Counted from the stretch's first letter, positions 11,680 to 24,147 are shown. The stretch is DNA of 64,000 bases from Peribolospora baueri (GCA_029717555.1 JAMDHS010000025.1:124001-188000), one strand, 5' to 3'. Numbers and translations: made by a program. The notes: generated from the sequence alone by a model not told the origin.

Positions 11680-11927
11680 CTTCGCAGCCTCGCCTTCGCA
11701 GCCCTCTCGCCATAGCCAGCCCTCGTCGGCCCCACACTCCGGCTTCCCTGCTCGCCTCTCTTCCCCCCTCCTTTTCCCCCCTCTACCTCGCCCAACCTGT
11801 CCTTCTTCGCCCTTCACCAGGCCGCTCACGAACGCGGTCGCCAGCTCCCAGATCCTCCCGAGCCAGCGCCGCGGAGTGACCGCTCACGCGCCTCCTTCTC
11901 CGCTTTTCGCTCTGCCGCTGCTCACAG

Positions 11928-14900
11928 CGCTGGCCCGCCGGATACCTGTGTCGCCCAACCGGCGACGGCTGGCGGAGGGGGACCTCCCAGCGCCGGGGCC
12001 GCGGCCGCGGCCGGTGCCTGGGCCCAACAGCCGGCGCCACCGCCGAGGCGACGCAACCCGCTCTTCGCCGACGGTCTCTCTGCCCAAGACTTGGGAGCCG
12101 ACGTCGTCCAGACGCTCTTCGCCGACGAGCCCTCCTCTTTTTCTCTCGACTTCGCCCGCAATCCCTCCGCCCGTCGTCCCTCTAAGCCCCCGCCTCGAGC
12201 ACCGGCCTTCCTGCCCGCTTATCAGCACCCAAGATCCTACTCGCCTTCTCCTCAGCCCTCCATCGCGCCCACCGAAGCGTCGACGATCAAACCCCGTAAA
12301 AGCTACGGTGGCGCGGGAGGCTCTGCCGCCGGCGACGATGCCTCGACCATCGGCGCTGGCGTGATCCAGGAGCGAGAACGAGAGCCCCAGTCGGACTGGG
12401 ACCAGGATCGGGATCGGTCGCCCTGGCAAAGTCGCGAACCCTCCCCTTGGCGGCAGAAAAATCGCGAACCCTCGCCTTGGCGACAGCGAGGCGTCTCCGG
12501 CGCTCTTGGCTTGTTCTTCAATCGGAAAGCGCTTCGGAGCGATAATAGCTTGGCTACCACGGCGTCGCAGCGGACGGGATGGGAGGCTGGCAAGGAGGAC
12601 GCAACGGACGACGGCGACGAGGAGGATGATGAGGACGACGACGACGACGGAGGCAGCCCCGCTTTCTTCGGCAATCTCCGCCCCTCTTCTCGGCTTGGAA
12701 AGCAGTCGCAATACCCCAAACGCCATAGGGACAGCTCCGATTCGAGGTCGACCAGGGCAGCCGACGAGCCTAGCCCTTTCCCCTTCCCTCCTCCCTCCTC
12801 CTCCTCCTCCAAGGCCGTTTGGGCCCACGCTTCCCTGCCCACGACGCCCGATGACACCGACGACGACTTGTCCAGCCTCTCTTCCCGTCACCACGCCGGC
12901 AAGGCCGCCGCTGACCCTCCGTCGTCCACCTTCCTCCGCTTGGCCAACAAGCGCCTCTCCCACAAGAAAGGTCGAGCCGCCGCTGTTCATCTCCCGTCCT
13001 CCTCTTCTACGCCTTCGCTTGTCACTCCCACTCGCCAACCGTACGAGCCCTCGTCCGAGTTCGAGTACGCCAGCATGGACGACCGCCTCGAGGTCCTCGG
13101 CGCCGACGTCGCCTCCCCTTCTTCCGCCGCCTTCGATAAGCGCCTCCCGCCCGTTCTCGCCTCCGCATCCACCGCCGGCTTGCGCGGACGACGCTCGACC
13201 GGTGGTCGTCGCCCCTCCACGGCCGAAGGCACCATCCATCCTCCTCCTCCTCCTCCTCACACCCGTCTCTCGCCGCCCTCCTCAGCAGCACTCGCGTTGC
13301 CACCGGACTCGGCCGCCTCACGGTCGTCCACCACCACCGACGGCTCGAGCCGAGGACTCGGACGGGCGTCGTTCGACCACGCCGCTGGCGCCTTGCTCTC
13401 CAAGTTTGGTTGGCAAAACTCTGTCCCTGCCTCCTCGCGCTCCGGATTCGGCTCCACCACAGCAGTTCTCAAGGGCCTCCTTCCTGGCGGTGGCGGCGGC
13501 GGCGGTGGTGCCGCGACACAGCCCGCGCCGTCCATCTCACCACCCACGAGTCGCGTCTCGACCGACGCGAGCGGCCCACCGCGCACCTCAACCTCTTCCT
13601 CCAAGTCTCCTTCCACCCCCGGATCCTTCCGCCCCGATTCTTTCAGAGGTGGTTGGCACCACGACCACCTCGGCAGCAAGGCCTCCGCCTCCGCCTCCGT
13701 CCCCGCTGCGACGTACTCTAGTCGATCCCTCGGTGCGACGTCGTCTGGGGCTAGCATCAACAGCGATGGCCCGGGAATGGAAATGGCAATGGGACCGAAC
13801 AGGTGGGCTAAACTTCAGGTGTCCTCCACCTCGCTTTCTTCCTCCTCCGCTGGCGGTGGCGTGGGAGCAGCAGGCACCGGGAAGGCGTCGACGGAGGACG
13901 AGGGAGTGTGGGGGAGGATGACGATGGAGAGTTATAGGGGGAGTCAGGACGGCGTGTCGCAGCAGCACCACCAAGGGGAACGAAAGAAGAGTGGAGTGGC
14001 GGCAGGTCTTCGCATCGGCCGCAGGAAGACGTTTTCGAAGCGCAAGGAAAAGGATAAGGAGAGCGAGGAGTTTAGTGTCGATGAGGGTCAGCACCGCGGT
14101 CGCGCTTGGTCGTCTCGCCCGTCGACGCCTTCGGCTGGTCGGTCTGCGGTCGCGCGGAGCGATGTTGATGTCGACGTCGATGGCGGCGGCGATGGCGACG
14201 GGGAGCGCCCAGCCAAGAGCAAACGAAAGACCAAATTCCGAGCTCGTGTGCCCCTCGACGGCGGCGGCGGCGGAGGAGGCGCAGGCGGCAAATGGATGGG
14301 CGCACTGACGATGGGCGCCTTTGACGACGGCGAGCTCTTTGTCCAGCGCTTTGGAGGCGGGCCGGGTAACTCTAGTATCGTTGCCCATCGCTCCGCCGCC
14401 ACTGCGCACACGGACGTTGAAGATGCTGTCGTCGTCACTGGCGTCGCTGGCGGGCCTCGAACGGGTGAGGTGTCGCCGGAGATGGTGCGCCGTCCTGCCG
14501 TCTCGTCGGACGTCCAGCGACAGAGCTTGGACGCGGAGATGGTGTTCCCTTCGCGCTCGCCTACGCGTGCTCGCGCCAATGCCGATCGGAGCCCGGAGCG
14601 GGGGAGGAGGAGCTTTCACTCCTCACGCGCGTCGGGCGCCGATGAACGAGGGCGAACCGGTGGCGGTGGCGGCGGCGGCGGCGCTCGGCCTAGCTTCCTA
14701 CGCAACCGGACGATCGCACGTCATGCGCCTGCGTTGAAGAACGAGAGCAACGACGCGCAGGACGACACTGCGGACGAGTGGGAGGCAAAGATTTTGAGCA
14801 GGGAGACAACGGTCATCAGCCTTTCCAGGCCTACTAGCCTCTCTGTCGCCGACGGCGCTGACGGCGGCGATGGATCTTCGCAGCTCAGCCCGCCCGTATC

Positions 14901-17900
14901 TCCCGCCATCGTCGGCAACCACGCTTCCGTCGCCGTCGCCGTTCACGAGGAGATCTCGACGATGCCCGAGTTGCCCAATGCCTCGCTCGATGCTTCCCGC
15001 GTCGCCCTCGGCTTCCCTAACCGTTCTGATCCAGAATCGATTGCGAGGGCCGCCCGGAGCCGACGGCCGGCCACTGCCGCCGGTTCTTCGACCTCTTCGA
15101 GCAGGACTGGTGGCGGGACGTCCTCGTTCGATGACGGCGCGCCGCTGCCACCGCCGCCACCGTCACCGCCGCCGACGACGACGACGAGGAGGAGGAGCAA
15201 CTCGACGACATCCCTCGACCCGCTTCGACGGCCTCCTCCGGTCCCTCCGGTCCTTCCCGCTCCCCCTCCTGCACAGGAATTCCCGTTCCCGTCAGCCGGC
15301 TCCTCCAAGATTGACGCCGGACGTGGCGCGGCTGGCCTGTTTGACATGGCAGGCGGAGGCGGAGGAGGTGGCGGCAGCGGACGTCCCCGGACGTCGTCGC
15401 TGCTCCATTTCCAGCTTCCGTTCGCCAAGAGCAAATCCGCCGGCACGCCTCCCAGTGGTTTTACGAGCCCCAACGTAGCCTCCCCTGGTCTCGAGTCGCC
15501 TAGCGGCGGCGGCGGCGGCGGCTTCTTCGGGTCGATGACGGCGTCGCCCACGGCCGTGACGCCTCACTCGCCCGCTCACCCCTCGCCCATCGTCACCCAG
15601 GCTGACTTTGCTGCTCCACATGCTCCACATGGACTCGGATCCGGTCCCACGTCCGCCGCGTCGTCTGCGTCCTTGTTGCCGTCCCCCACGTTGGCCTCCA
15701 TCGGCGCTCTCAGTGGCCAATCCTCGCCGGCGGCGCCGAAGCATGTGCAGCCGATGGAGAACGACACGCCGGAGAGCTTCCTACAAAGAGTGACGGCGAC
15801 GGTGGCCCGGAAAGAAATCGCAAACGTGCTCGCCGGCGCAGGCGACCCGACCCACGTCGCCGCCTTGCAGACCTACATGACCCGCTTCCACTTTTTAGGA
15901 GACCCGCTAGACGTAGCCCTCCGCAAGCTTCTGATGGAGCTTTGTTTGCCTACGGAGACGCAGCAGATTGATCGCGTGATGGAGGCGTTTGCGAAGAGGT
16001 ATAATGAGTGTAATCGGGGTTTGTTCGTCTCTGATGGTAAGTCGGTTCGGTTCGGTTTCGGTTCGTCCCCTTGGATGGTGCTCATCTCTCTCTTGCTTTC
16101 TCGTCTCCTCTCGTCGGCAGATCAACCATACCTTTTGGCCTTCTCCCTCATGATGCTCCACACCGACGCCTTCAACAAGAACAACAAGAACAAGATGACC
16201 AAGGCCGACTACGTGCGCAACACCTCTGGTAGCGGCATTCCCGTCGAGATCCTCGACTACCTGTTCGACAACCTCACTTTTACACAGTTCATCTACGTCG
16301 ACGAAGACGTTGACGTTCATGGCAACCGCCGTCTGCCCGAGCATTCCCAGTCTTCGTCCGCCCTCTTGTCTGCCTTGGGCGGCAGTAGCGGCGGCGTCGG
16401 GAAGAATAAGATTGACCCTTATTACCTCATCACCCAGGTGAGCATTCCGGAACTCAGACGTCGTTCCCACAAAGCGTTGGTGGTCGTTGGCACGCGCTCA
16501 CGTACCGCCGCACGCGTGCTCGCTCTCACATTGTTTTGTCTGACCGACAGGGTCGGCTTGGCGAGTTCCGTCCCGACGTAGAGTCGCTCATTCCGCTTGT
16601 GAACCCCTTCTCCTTCACCGGCACCGATTCACGGATGCCGTTCGACGAACTTCACATCGACTTTGCTTTCGCCGACACGATCGAGATCGTCACGTCGCGC
16701 CGTGTCAGCTTGCCTGTGGCTTCCGGCTGGGCCGGACCCGAGTACACGTCGCCTCAGGTGTTGAGCATTATGGAGGAGGCCCGGGCGGACAAAGTGGTGA
16801 GCCTCAAGGTAACCAAGCTTGGCATGCTCAATCGCAAGGACGACCTCACGGAAGGAGGCAAGAAGGCGTCCTCTAGGAAGTGGAAGACCTGGGCCGTCCT
16901 GCTCACCGGCTCCCAGCTGCTCTTCTTCAAGGACACCGCCTGGGCCGCCGCTTTACTGAGCAGGATGGAGGAGCAGACCCGCGACAACCCTTACGGGGCG
17001 CCCAAGGTCATCCTGCCCCGCATGTCCTACTTCCGCCCGGACGCCGTGCAGTCGACGGCGGACACGGTGGCGATGCTCGATACGACCTATTCCAAGTACG
17101 ACCACGTCTTCCGCTTTGTCGCGCCCCATGGACGGCAGTACCTCTTTCAGGCCCAGGACGAGCACGACGCCAACGACTGGATCCAGAAGATCAACTATTG
17201 TGCCAGCTTCAAGTCCGCCAACCTCAAGATGCGCTCCGCTCGTGTCGTATCGGTCCCACAGAGCCCTTCTTTCCCCGCCGGACCGTCACCCTCGCCGTCG
17301 TCCTATGAATCCAGCTCGTATTCTTCGAGGAGTGGTGCTGCCGCCCCCGCCGCCGGCGGTGGCAAGGAGAGTCTGGCGACGTTTGCGCTCGCTCGCGAGG
17401 TGTCCCGCGCTTCCACCGCACTCGAAGGCCCCACCAGGAGCATATCCGCCTCCAAGCAGTCGGCTCGCGTCGAGACGCTCCGGGTGAGCTTACACGTCTC
17501 TGCACCGTCCGCGGGACAAGGCTTCTTACCGGTCCTTTCGTTTCTTCTCCACCTGCAGGACAAGTTGCGCACCTTTGGCGCTCAATTGGCCAAGGTCGAG
17601 GCCGAGTTGGAGGCCGAGATGCGCATCGCGCGGGGCCTCGCCGTGCTCACCCCCTTCCAGCGTTCCACTCGAGAGCGAATCGAGGCGGCCGTGCCGCCGC
17701 TCGCGAAGAGGATTCGCGCGCTGCGCATCGAGGTCGCCAAGTACGGCTGCTGGCACACCGTCCTCTCCGACGAGCTGGCCCAGTGCGAACGTTTGTTCAC
17801 CGGCCAGGCCGAGGTGGATATCCCGTCGGTCTCTATCCGGCGACGGACTTCGAGCCAGCGCTCGCGCCCGTCGCCGAAACGCAAGGCACCGGATGACGAT

Positions 17901-19037
17901 GAGGACGTGCCCACCTCGCCTCGGAGCGTCGACGCCGACGTCACCAGCAACGGTTTCTCCTCCGACCTGGCCGACGCCGAGGAGGCGCTGGAGCGTGACG
18001 GCGCGGAGAGACGGGAAAAACGTCGGTCGCGCTCGATATCGAGACGGCCGGTGTCTTTCATACGACGCTCCAGCCAGCACCAGCGCCAGCATGAAGAGGA
18101 GACCGACCACGAGGAAGTCTTCCCCGAACGACCCATCTCTCCCTACCCGGTGCCCACGCTCACCATCCCGCTCGGCCTGAGTGGCCTCGAGGAACGATCC
18201 GAGGGCAACATTCCGACCGTTGCCTCTTTTCGCTCGAGCCAGGAGGACGAGCAGGAAGGAGATGGAAAGGTGGACAAGGCCGGCAAAGATCATCCATCCG
18301 CTCCATCGTCGGCTTCCCTGGCCGGAGGAGGAGGGGCCAAAGCGGGCTTGTCTCCATCGTCGTCCTCGAACGACGCCCTCCACCACCTCCACCCTTCGTC
18401 TCGCCGCATCTCCGTCTCGAGCGTCGGCAGTGACGGTCCGCCGCCCAAGGTGCCACCGAAGAACGAGACGGAGGAGACGGAGGAGCAGCCGGAGGCGTGG
18501 AACGAGACCAAGGCGGCTCAGCCTTACCGCATCTCTCTCGCCTCCCTTCCCCCGCTGGACATTGACGTCAAACGGTTCTCGCTCGGTCTGCGCAAGTCGA
18601 CGGCTCGGCGCAGCTTGGCCGAGTCCGTGAGCACTAGCAATTCGATCCCCGAGGAGACGGTCGCGCCGGCGATGGTCACGCCCCCGCCGCCTACGATCCC
18701 CGAGGCTGACAACAGCGGCGATCGCTCGGTAGGACGTCAACGCGGCGCGAGCGAAGAGATCGTCCGACTTTCGTCCATGGTCACCGAATCCTCTGGCGTG
18801 AGCGCCGCCGCGGAAAAGGACGCTCAGACCGGCGGCGGGTCTCCTCCGCACGCGCGCAAGAGCGAAGAAGGCACCCGTTCGTCCGGCTCCGCTTCCACGG
18901 GAAGCCGCTCGAGCAGAGCCAGCGTGAGCATCCGAAGGCTCGCGTCGGTCACCATCGGTCGAGGGAGGAGCCTCAGCGACGCGAGCTGGAACGCTAGACA
19001 GAGCTTTGACTACGGAGGCGGCTGGGCTGGGCTATGA
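11928..19037 (+). CDS. Sec7-PH Arf guanine-nucleotide exchange factor (Syt1-like), 5' end unresolved
   Basis: Predicted exchange factor that loads GTP on Arf/Arl GTPases at membranes; the Sec7-then-PH order resembles yeast Syt1. Exons are up to 16036, 16121-16437, 16551-17483 and 17559-19037, giving about 2,280 aa. The first ~1,270 residues are Ser/Pro/Gly-rich with poly-Gly and poly-Pro runs. The Sec7 domain (about 15,760-16,420) includes LPTETQQIDRVMEAFAKRY, which keeps the glutamic-finger Glu, and LAFSLMMLHTDAFN. A linker with GRLGEFRPDVE leads to a PH domain (about 16,770-17,210: WKTWAVLLTGSQLLFFKD ... DANDWIQKINYC). A helical region follows (about 17,560-17,810), then a disordered tail. 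The frame is open upstream of 11928 but has no ATG. I therefore give the best in-phase acceptor (CTCACAG) as the left limit; the true start lies further left. Confidence 0.85.
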
Positions 19038-19772
19038 ACCCCCCGCTTCCCCCACGGCTTTTTTCGTCGCCATTTTTTTTTTCACTTCACGTCCTTTCCG
19101 TGTCGTTCATTTATTTCTTTCTCTACTTTGTTCCCCTCCACGCTCGGCGCCTTACACCACGACCCGGCGATCCACACTCGTTTTCTTCGTCTCTCTCTCT
19201 CTCTCTCTCCTTCGCGCGCGCGCGCGCCCCGCCGCTATTTGTGTATTCTGCCATCTTGAATTGCTCTGCCCGTCTCTCGTCTTTACTCTCAAGTCTTCGC
19301 TTTCTCCTCTATCGTAGCCCTCCCTCCTTCTCGGATCACTTTCTTCCTTCCGCTTCCCGCCTTTCCTCGCGTTCACGCGTTCTCGCGTCTCTTCGGCCTG
19401 AGCCTCCTGGCGGACGTGCCCCTCTTTCTCTCTTTCCCTGTCCACCTCTTTCTCGTTCCGTAGCCCGTTTCCAGCATACCATATTGTGAAAGGCAATCTT
19501 GTCGAAGCTGAGCGAACTTTTGCCGACCTCAAGCATATTGTGTGCGAGTCGTCGTCGACAGTCGACCGGGGTCGTCGTCGGCGTTCGGCGCATGTGGGCC
19601 AGGTCGGCCGATCAAAGGCGAACGAACCGTTTATCCGGTCCGGTCCATCTTGGCTGGCTTCGTGGGCCCACCACCACCAGCACCCTCTCCCACCTAGCAC
19701 CTCTTCGTCCCTCTCCTCAACCCTTCCTTCTCCTTTCTTCTACTTTATCTCCGATTGTGACTCCCGTAGGAT
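19038..19772. other. Intergenic region between the Arf-GEF and the L2HGDH gene
   Basis: Pyrimidine-rich plus strand with a CT repeat (19187-19209) and an alternating CG run (19213-19226). It holds the 3' end of the Arf-GEF transcript and the promoter and leader of the next gene. No coding sequence is recognised. Confidence 0.5.
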
Positions 19773-21943
19773 ATGACGGCCACAACCGTCCGCGGTCTCG
19801 CGGCAGCCTTGAACGGGTCCGGACGGTACAAGTACAAGCCGCCGGAGATGGCCGTCGATCATCTTGTAATCGGAGGCGGTGAGTGTGCGGAGCGCCTACC
19901 TGCTGCTGCTGCACCTCAACCCCACCCAAACATCCGCCATCCTGCTGAGCTTTTCAAGCAGTTGGGCAGATTTTGCTGGCGTTTTGTCGTCGCCTGCGGC
20001 TTTTTGCCGTTTGACGAACGAGCACTCCCGCGCCGTCGTGCTTCGTGCTGCCTTGTCTGAGCGAGGTGGATAGATCCCGGCGGACTTTTGTGGGGAAGAA
20101 GCTCGGACGACGGCCCAAGAGGCAGGCGGGCTCAACAAGATTCGGTCAACGCTTGCACGTACAGGCGACCGTTGGCTCATCTCCCATCTCTTTTCCTTCA
20201 TTCCTCCCCTTTCTTCTTTCTCTCCCCAAAACCGTCGATCAACGCGACAAGGCGTCGTCGGCTTGGCCATCGCCCAGAGGCTGGCCGAGCGCTATCCCCG
20301 CAAGTCGACTTACCTCGTGGAACGACATACCCGGGCGGGAGAAGAGACGAGGTGAGCTGTGTCCTGCTCCCCGCTCGCCGCCGCCTGGCGAACTTCGGGA
20401 GGGATGGATGTGTCGTACAACCGCGGCGTGGCGGTCTGGGCTGAGACCTGCGAACCTCGTTCTCCGTGCACAGCTCAAGGAACAGCGAGGTCATTCATGC
20501 AGGTCAGCATACAGGCGCATCTCAGCCCCAGTCGAGGCGCAGCTCAGCACTCACTCCCTCGGCCCATATATCGCAGGTCTCTATTATGCTCCCGATTCGT
20601 TCAAGACCAAGCTCTGTATTCGAGGCCGCGATCTTCTCTACCGACGGTGTGCAACGCGCTCGATCCCTCACAAGACCATCGGCAAGCTTGTCGTCGGCCT
20701 CGCTCATCAGAAGGATTACCTGACCAACCTTCACCACCACGCTCAGAATCTGCCCTCGTCTTATTCCCCAAAGTACCGTAAGGAAGGAAAGCCGCCGATT
20801 CCCAGCCGGCTGCTTACTGGGGACGAGGCGAGGGAGATGGAGCCAGATCTGAGCGCGGACATTGCTCACGCACTGTGGAGCCCCGAGACGGGGATCATCT
20901 CCTCTCATGGCTTGATGGAGAGTCTGGAGAAGGACATTCAGGATAGCGAGGCGGCCGAGCTGGTTTACAGCACGCGCGTCGTCCGCGTCGATCCTTTGGT
21001 TCGCCCCCCGCCGATGGGCAACGGGGACAAGAAGCGGGGCGGAGATGGCAGTCTGAGAGGGTGGGTGGTGCAGACGGTGACGGAGAGTCCCGATGGTGGG
21101 AATACAGATGGAGACGCTCTGCTGGCCAGGGTGGTGATCAATGCCTCCGGCTTGTCGGCGCACCTGCTCCTCAACTCTCTTCAGCCCTCCTCCCCATCCG
21201 TCTTCCCCTCGGCAGCGTCTCCGATGCCACTCTTCTACTCCCGCGGCTCGTACGCCTCTTACCGTGGACCGGGCGTCTCCAATGTTTCTCACCTCATCTA
21301 CCCCGTCCCAGACTCTGGTGGAAACAAGAAGCATGCTCACCAGAGTTTGGGCACCCACCTCACGCTCGACATGGAAGGCAATGTTCGCTTTGGTCCCGAT
21401 GTCGAGTGGATCTCCCCCCCTTCTTCCTCCGCCACGACCGCAGACGGCCACTCGACCGACCTGTCCGACATTGACTTTTGGTCTCGCCACCTCGTAGCGA
21501 CCGAAGAGCGACTGCAGAGCATGCACCGAGCCGTCACCTCCTACCTCTCTGGGATCACCTTGGAGGGCCTCGCGCCCGACTACGTGGGCATTCGTCCCAA
21601 GCTCTCTCCTCCCGGATCGGCATTCGACGACTTTCGTTTCTTCACACACGACGTGGACGATTTCGTGGCGCCCACTCCCGCCGACGTCGTGGGGGTGGAG
21701 GTGGATACGGACTCGCTGATGGGCTTGAGCGCCGATGACGGCTCGGGGAAGCCGAGCGGAGCGGGCAAGATGTTCACCCTGTTGGGCATCGAGAGCCCCG
21801 GCTTGACGTCGAGCTTGGCCATTGCGGAGGTGGTGGAGCGAATGGTGACGGAAAGGGTGTGGGGGGGCGGCGGGAAGGGGAAGAAGGCTTTGGTGGACGA
21901 AGTGGGGCCTATAGATGAGAAGGGTCTGGACGGATGGGCTTGA
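19773..21943 (+). CDS. L-2-hydroxyglutarate dehydrogenase, FAD-dependent
   Basis: Oxidises L-2-hydroxyglutarate to 2-oxoglutarate with FAD; a mitochondrial metabolite-repair enzyme in the DAO/L2HGDH family. Exons are 19773-19878, 20252-20351, 20474-20502 and 20577-21943, giving 533 aa. The FAD-binding GxGxxG is split by intron 1 (HLVIGGG|VVGLAIAQRLAERYP). Exon 3 is only 29 nt and supplies SRNSEVIHA, joining to GLYYAPDSFKTKLCIRGRDLLY, the family's hallmark segment. The C-terminal part has DYVGIRPKL and MFTLLGIESPGLTSSLAIAEVV, typical of the FAD-domain end. The N-terminal extension is short and only weakly presequence-like, so mitochondrial location is inferred from the family. Intron 1 (373 nt) is long for this locus. 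Confidence 0.92.
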
Positions 21944-22162
21944 CTTGGAGCGCCAAACCCGAAACCCGTTTCGGGCGGTGCGTCTGGAACGGCGGAAAGA
22001 GTTCTTTGGACCATCTGCTTGCCTCGCCAATCTCGTGACGATCGCACGACCGAGCGTTTCTCATGCCACGCACGACATCTCCATTAACCTACTTTACATA
22101 CACAACTGAGAAACGATACGACACGAACGTCCACCGACGGATCATCGAGCTCGCTCCAAATT
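21944..22162. other. Convergent 3' region, L2HGDH and IWS1
   Basis: Short gap between two converging stop codons. It contains only presumed 3' UTR sequence. Confidence 0.5.
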
Positions 22163-23969
22163 TCACGCCCGCTTGTTCCTCATGTTCATCCTCTGCTTGA
22201 TCGCCTTGTATCTGTCATGCTCGCTCGACCTAGAGCCGCTCGCGCCAGGGTGGGATCGTCCGGCGGGGGTGCCCATCGTCCTAGGTGCGACGGTGTACCC
22301 GCTTCCGATGGACTGAGGGATTCGAGCGTGCCGCTGGCCGATGAGATCCTGTGCGTTCGTCGTCGCCTTCTCGCCGGAATGGAGGTGGGCGGTCTTCTTC
22401 TTGGCGGCAGAGGGGTCGTACTCCTTGTATTCCAGCGGGCGGTCCCGGTACGACGCGGAAAAGTTAAGGATCGGTCGAGTCCATTTATCTAACGTGTGCC
22501 GCGGAAAGACAGTCGGATGGGAGATGGGGGAAAGGATGAATACAGTGGAAGCACAAAACAAATCACTCTACCCAAGGGCCTCGAAGCGCTCTCCCGATGC
22601 CATCTTTCCTCGGCAAAGTCTCCCTATGCATACTCACCGACTAACGCCTCTGCGCTCTTCTGCACTCCTGGATCAACACCCTTGCGTAAGGTGTAAAACT
22701 TGACGATCCGGCCTAGACCGCTGGAAGAGAGAGTGTACTTATCGATCTCCATTTTGTCGAGCAGAGCGAAAAACTGGCGCTGAATGTTCAACGCCGGGAG
22801 GGACTTGTCTGGCAGAGGCTCAAGCCATCTCCTGACACCCTCGAGGAGGTTATTGTCCACAATGGATTGTTGCAGGTTCGCTCTGATCAGGAGAGATGGG
22901 GCCGTTACAACGAGATCTCAGCAAATGAGAAACTGGAAGACAGACAACGACAAGAACAAGTTCCAAAAACTCACTTCTGCATCGTGGAAATGACTGTGGT
23001 CAGCAACTTGAGCTTACTTGTCGCGGGTCTCCTGTTCCGGTTGGCATCCTCGTCCTCGTCGGCGGCGCGGATCATGGCCTCGCGCAGTGCGATAACCTCT
23101 TCGTCACCGAAGGTGTCCAGGATCTGCATAAGTCACGCAAGAGATAGCACCACTCAATGTCAGCGCGAACCATAAATGCGGCAATGTCCAGGGACTACAA
23201 GCGTGCAGAGCGCAAAACGCACATCTTCGCCCTTCCTAGCTCTCCGCTTCTTCTTTCCGCTCTTCTGACTATTTCTTATGATCTGATCCAAATGGGCTCG
23301 TCGGTACTCCACACTGTCGGGATCAAGAGTACTGAGGTCGGGGCCGGGCACCTCGTCCGGATCAAGCTGCACATTTCCGACGTATTCCTCCTCATCCAGA
23401 GCGGGTGATGCTGTTCGAGGCCGTGACCTCTTCCTGAGGGCGGCGTGGCGAACGAAGGGGAAGTAGGGAGACAACGACGCTTCAGTTGATCAATAAATTC
23501 GCTCTGGAAAAGAATCGGCAACACTGGCGTAAAGACTATCACTTACTTATTAGGCTTCACCCGTGCCTCCTCCGTCTCCAATGGCGCCTCCTCGTCCCCC
23601 ACCTCCTTCCGGCTCTTCCTCTTAATCTTCGGAAGTCTCCAGGTGTCGCTCTCTCCCGCGCCGCCGGCTGACCCGTCTTCCTCGTAATCGTCGTCCTCAT
23701 CAGCCACGCCTGTCACTGTCTCATCAACGTCAACTTTTGCATCAACTACTTGGACTTGCCCACCATCCACTGCTCCAATAGCCGCTTCGCTCCCTTCGTC
23801 ACCAACTCCCTCATCCGCCACTAGAGAATTGCCAGTGGCCCCGGGGACGTCGTCGTCGTGTTGAAGTTCGCGCTGCTAGCGGAAGCGGGGCAATGCGGTA
23901 CAACGCATATGTCTGTATTTTGGTCTGTCCTCCCTTCCGTCTTTTGGTACTCACCTCTACTTCAGACAT
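22163..23969 (-). CDS. IWS1: Transcription elongation factor Iws1/Spn1
   Basis: Binds RNA polymerase II and Spt6 during elongation and mRNA export in the nucleus. Six exons in coding order: 23955-23969, 23547-23875, 23223-23433, 22975-23123, 22638-22882 and 22163-22488, giving 424 aa. The first exon is 15 nt (MSEVE). An acidic N-terminal third and a basic stretch ([13 protein letters not shown]) precede the TFIIS N-terminal-like domain (residues ~185-317). That domain shows [47 protein letters not shown] and [30 protein letters not shown] follows, the Iws1 signature after the domain. The start was chosen because MSEVE|QRELQ splices in frame. It diverges from the Rpn14 gene across 178 bases, so the two may share a promoter. 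Confidence 0.92.
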
Positions 23970-24147
23970 TCCTTTGGATGGTCGACGGTCGTCGTCGCGG
24001 TCGTGGTTGGGTGGAGTGGTCGAGCAGACCGGCGGATGCCGCAGCAGGTTAGCGCAGTGATCGACGACTCGCCGACTGGAATGTCAACGTCGGACGACCA
24101 TCGTCGCTTTCTTAGACCACCTCCTCGAGAAGTGAGCGAGTGCTGAC
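23970..24147. promoter_or_regulatory. Divergent promoter region, IWS1 and RPN14/PAAF1
   Basis: 178 bases separate the two start codons, so both promoters must lie here or overlap the genes. No clear TATA box is visible. Confidence 0.5.

Larger units (their letters stand above)
9603..11927. other. 2.3-kb microsatellite-rich upstream region of the Sec7-PH gene
   Basis: No convincing protein gene lies here. The stretch holds many simple repeats: CGACGG around 9879-9906, CA 9961-9978, AAGG 10274-10305, ATCA 10434-10454, TGTC 11325-11347 and CT 11656-11679. From about 11100 the plus strand is a nearly continuous pyrimidine tract. Frames here stay open because of composition. The start codon of the downstream Arf-GEF must lie in this region, because its coding frame is closed by a stop at 11713-11715 and has no ATG between that stop and the conserved protein. 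One candidate first exon is 10100-10119 (ATG then six codons, GTGAGT donor), which joins in phase to an acceptor ending at 11927. That intron would be 1.8 kb, far longer than any other here. Confidence 0.5.

Noticed and set aside
10931-12364. Plus-strand frame of 477 codons
   Set aside because: Pure low-complexity Ser/Pro/Leu/Phe translation of a pyrimidine tract, overlapping the Arf-GEF in another frame. It has no domain and no gene context.
12506-13921. Plus-strand frame of 471 codons inside the Arf-GEF
   Set aside because: Shadow frame of the Ser/Pro-rich arm. The real frame continues into the Sec7 domain.
17526-18851. Minus-strand frame of 441 codons
   Set aside because: Antisense shadow of the GC-rich Arf-GEF tail. 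It is Arg/Gly-rich with no family resemblance.
20522-22030. Minus-strand frame of 502 codons
   Set aside because: Antisense of the L2HGDH last exon, open because of codon bias. The sense strand has clear motifs.
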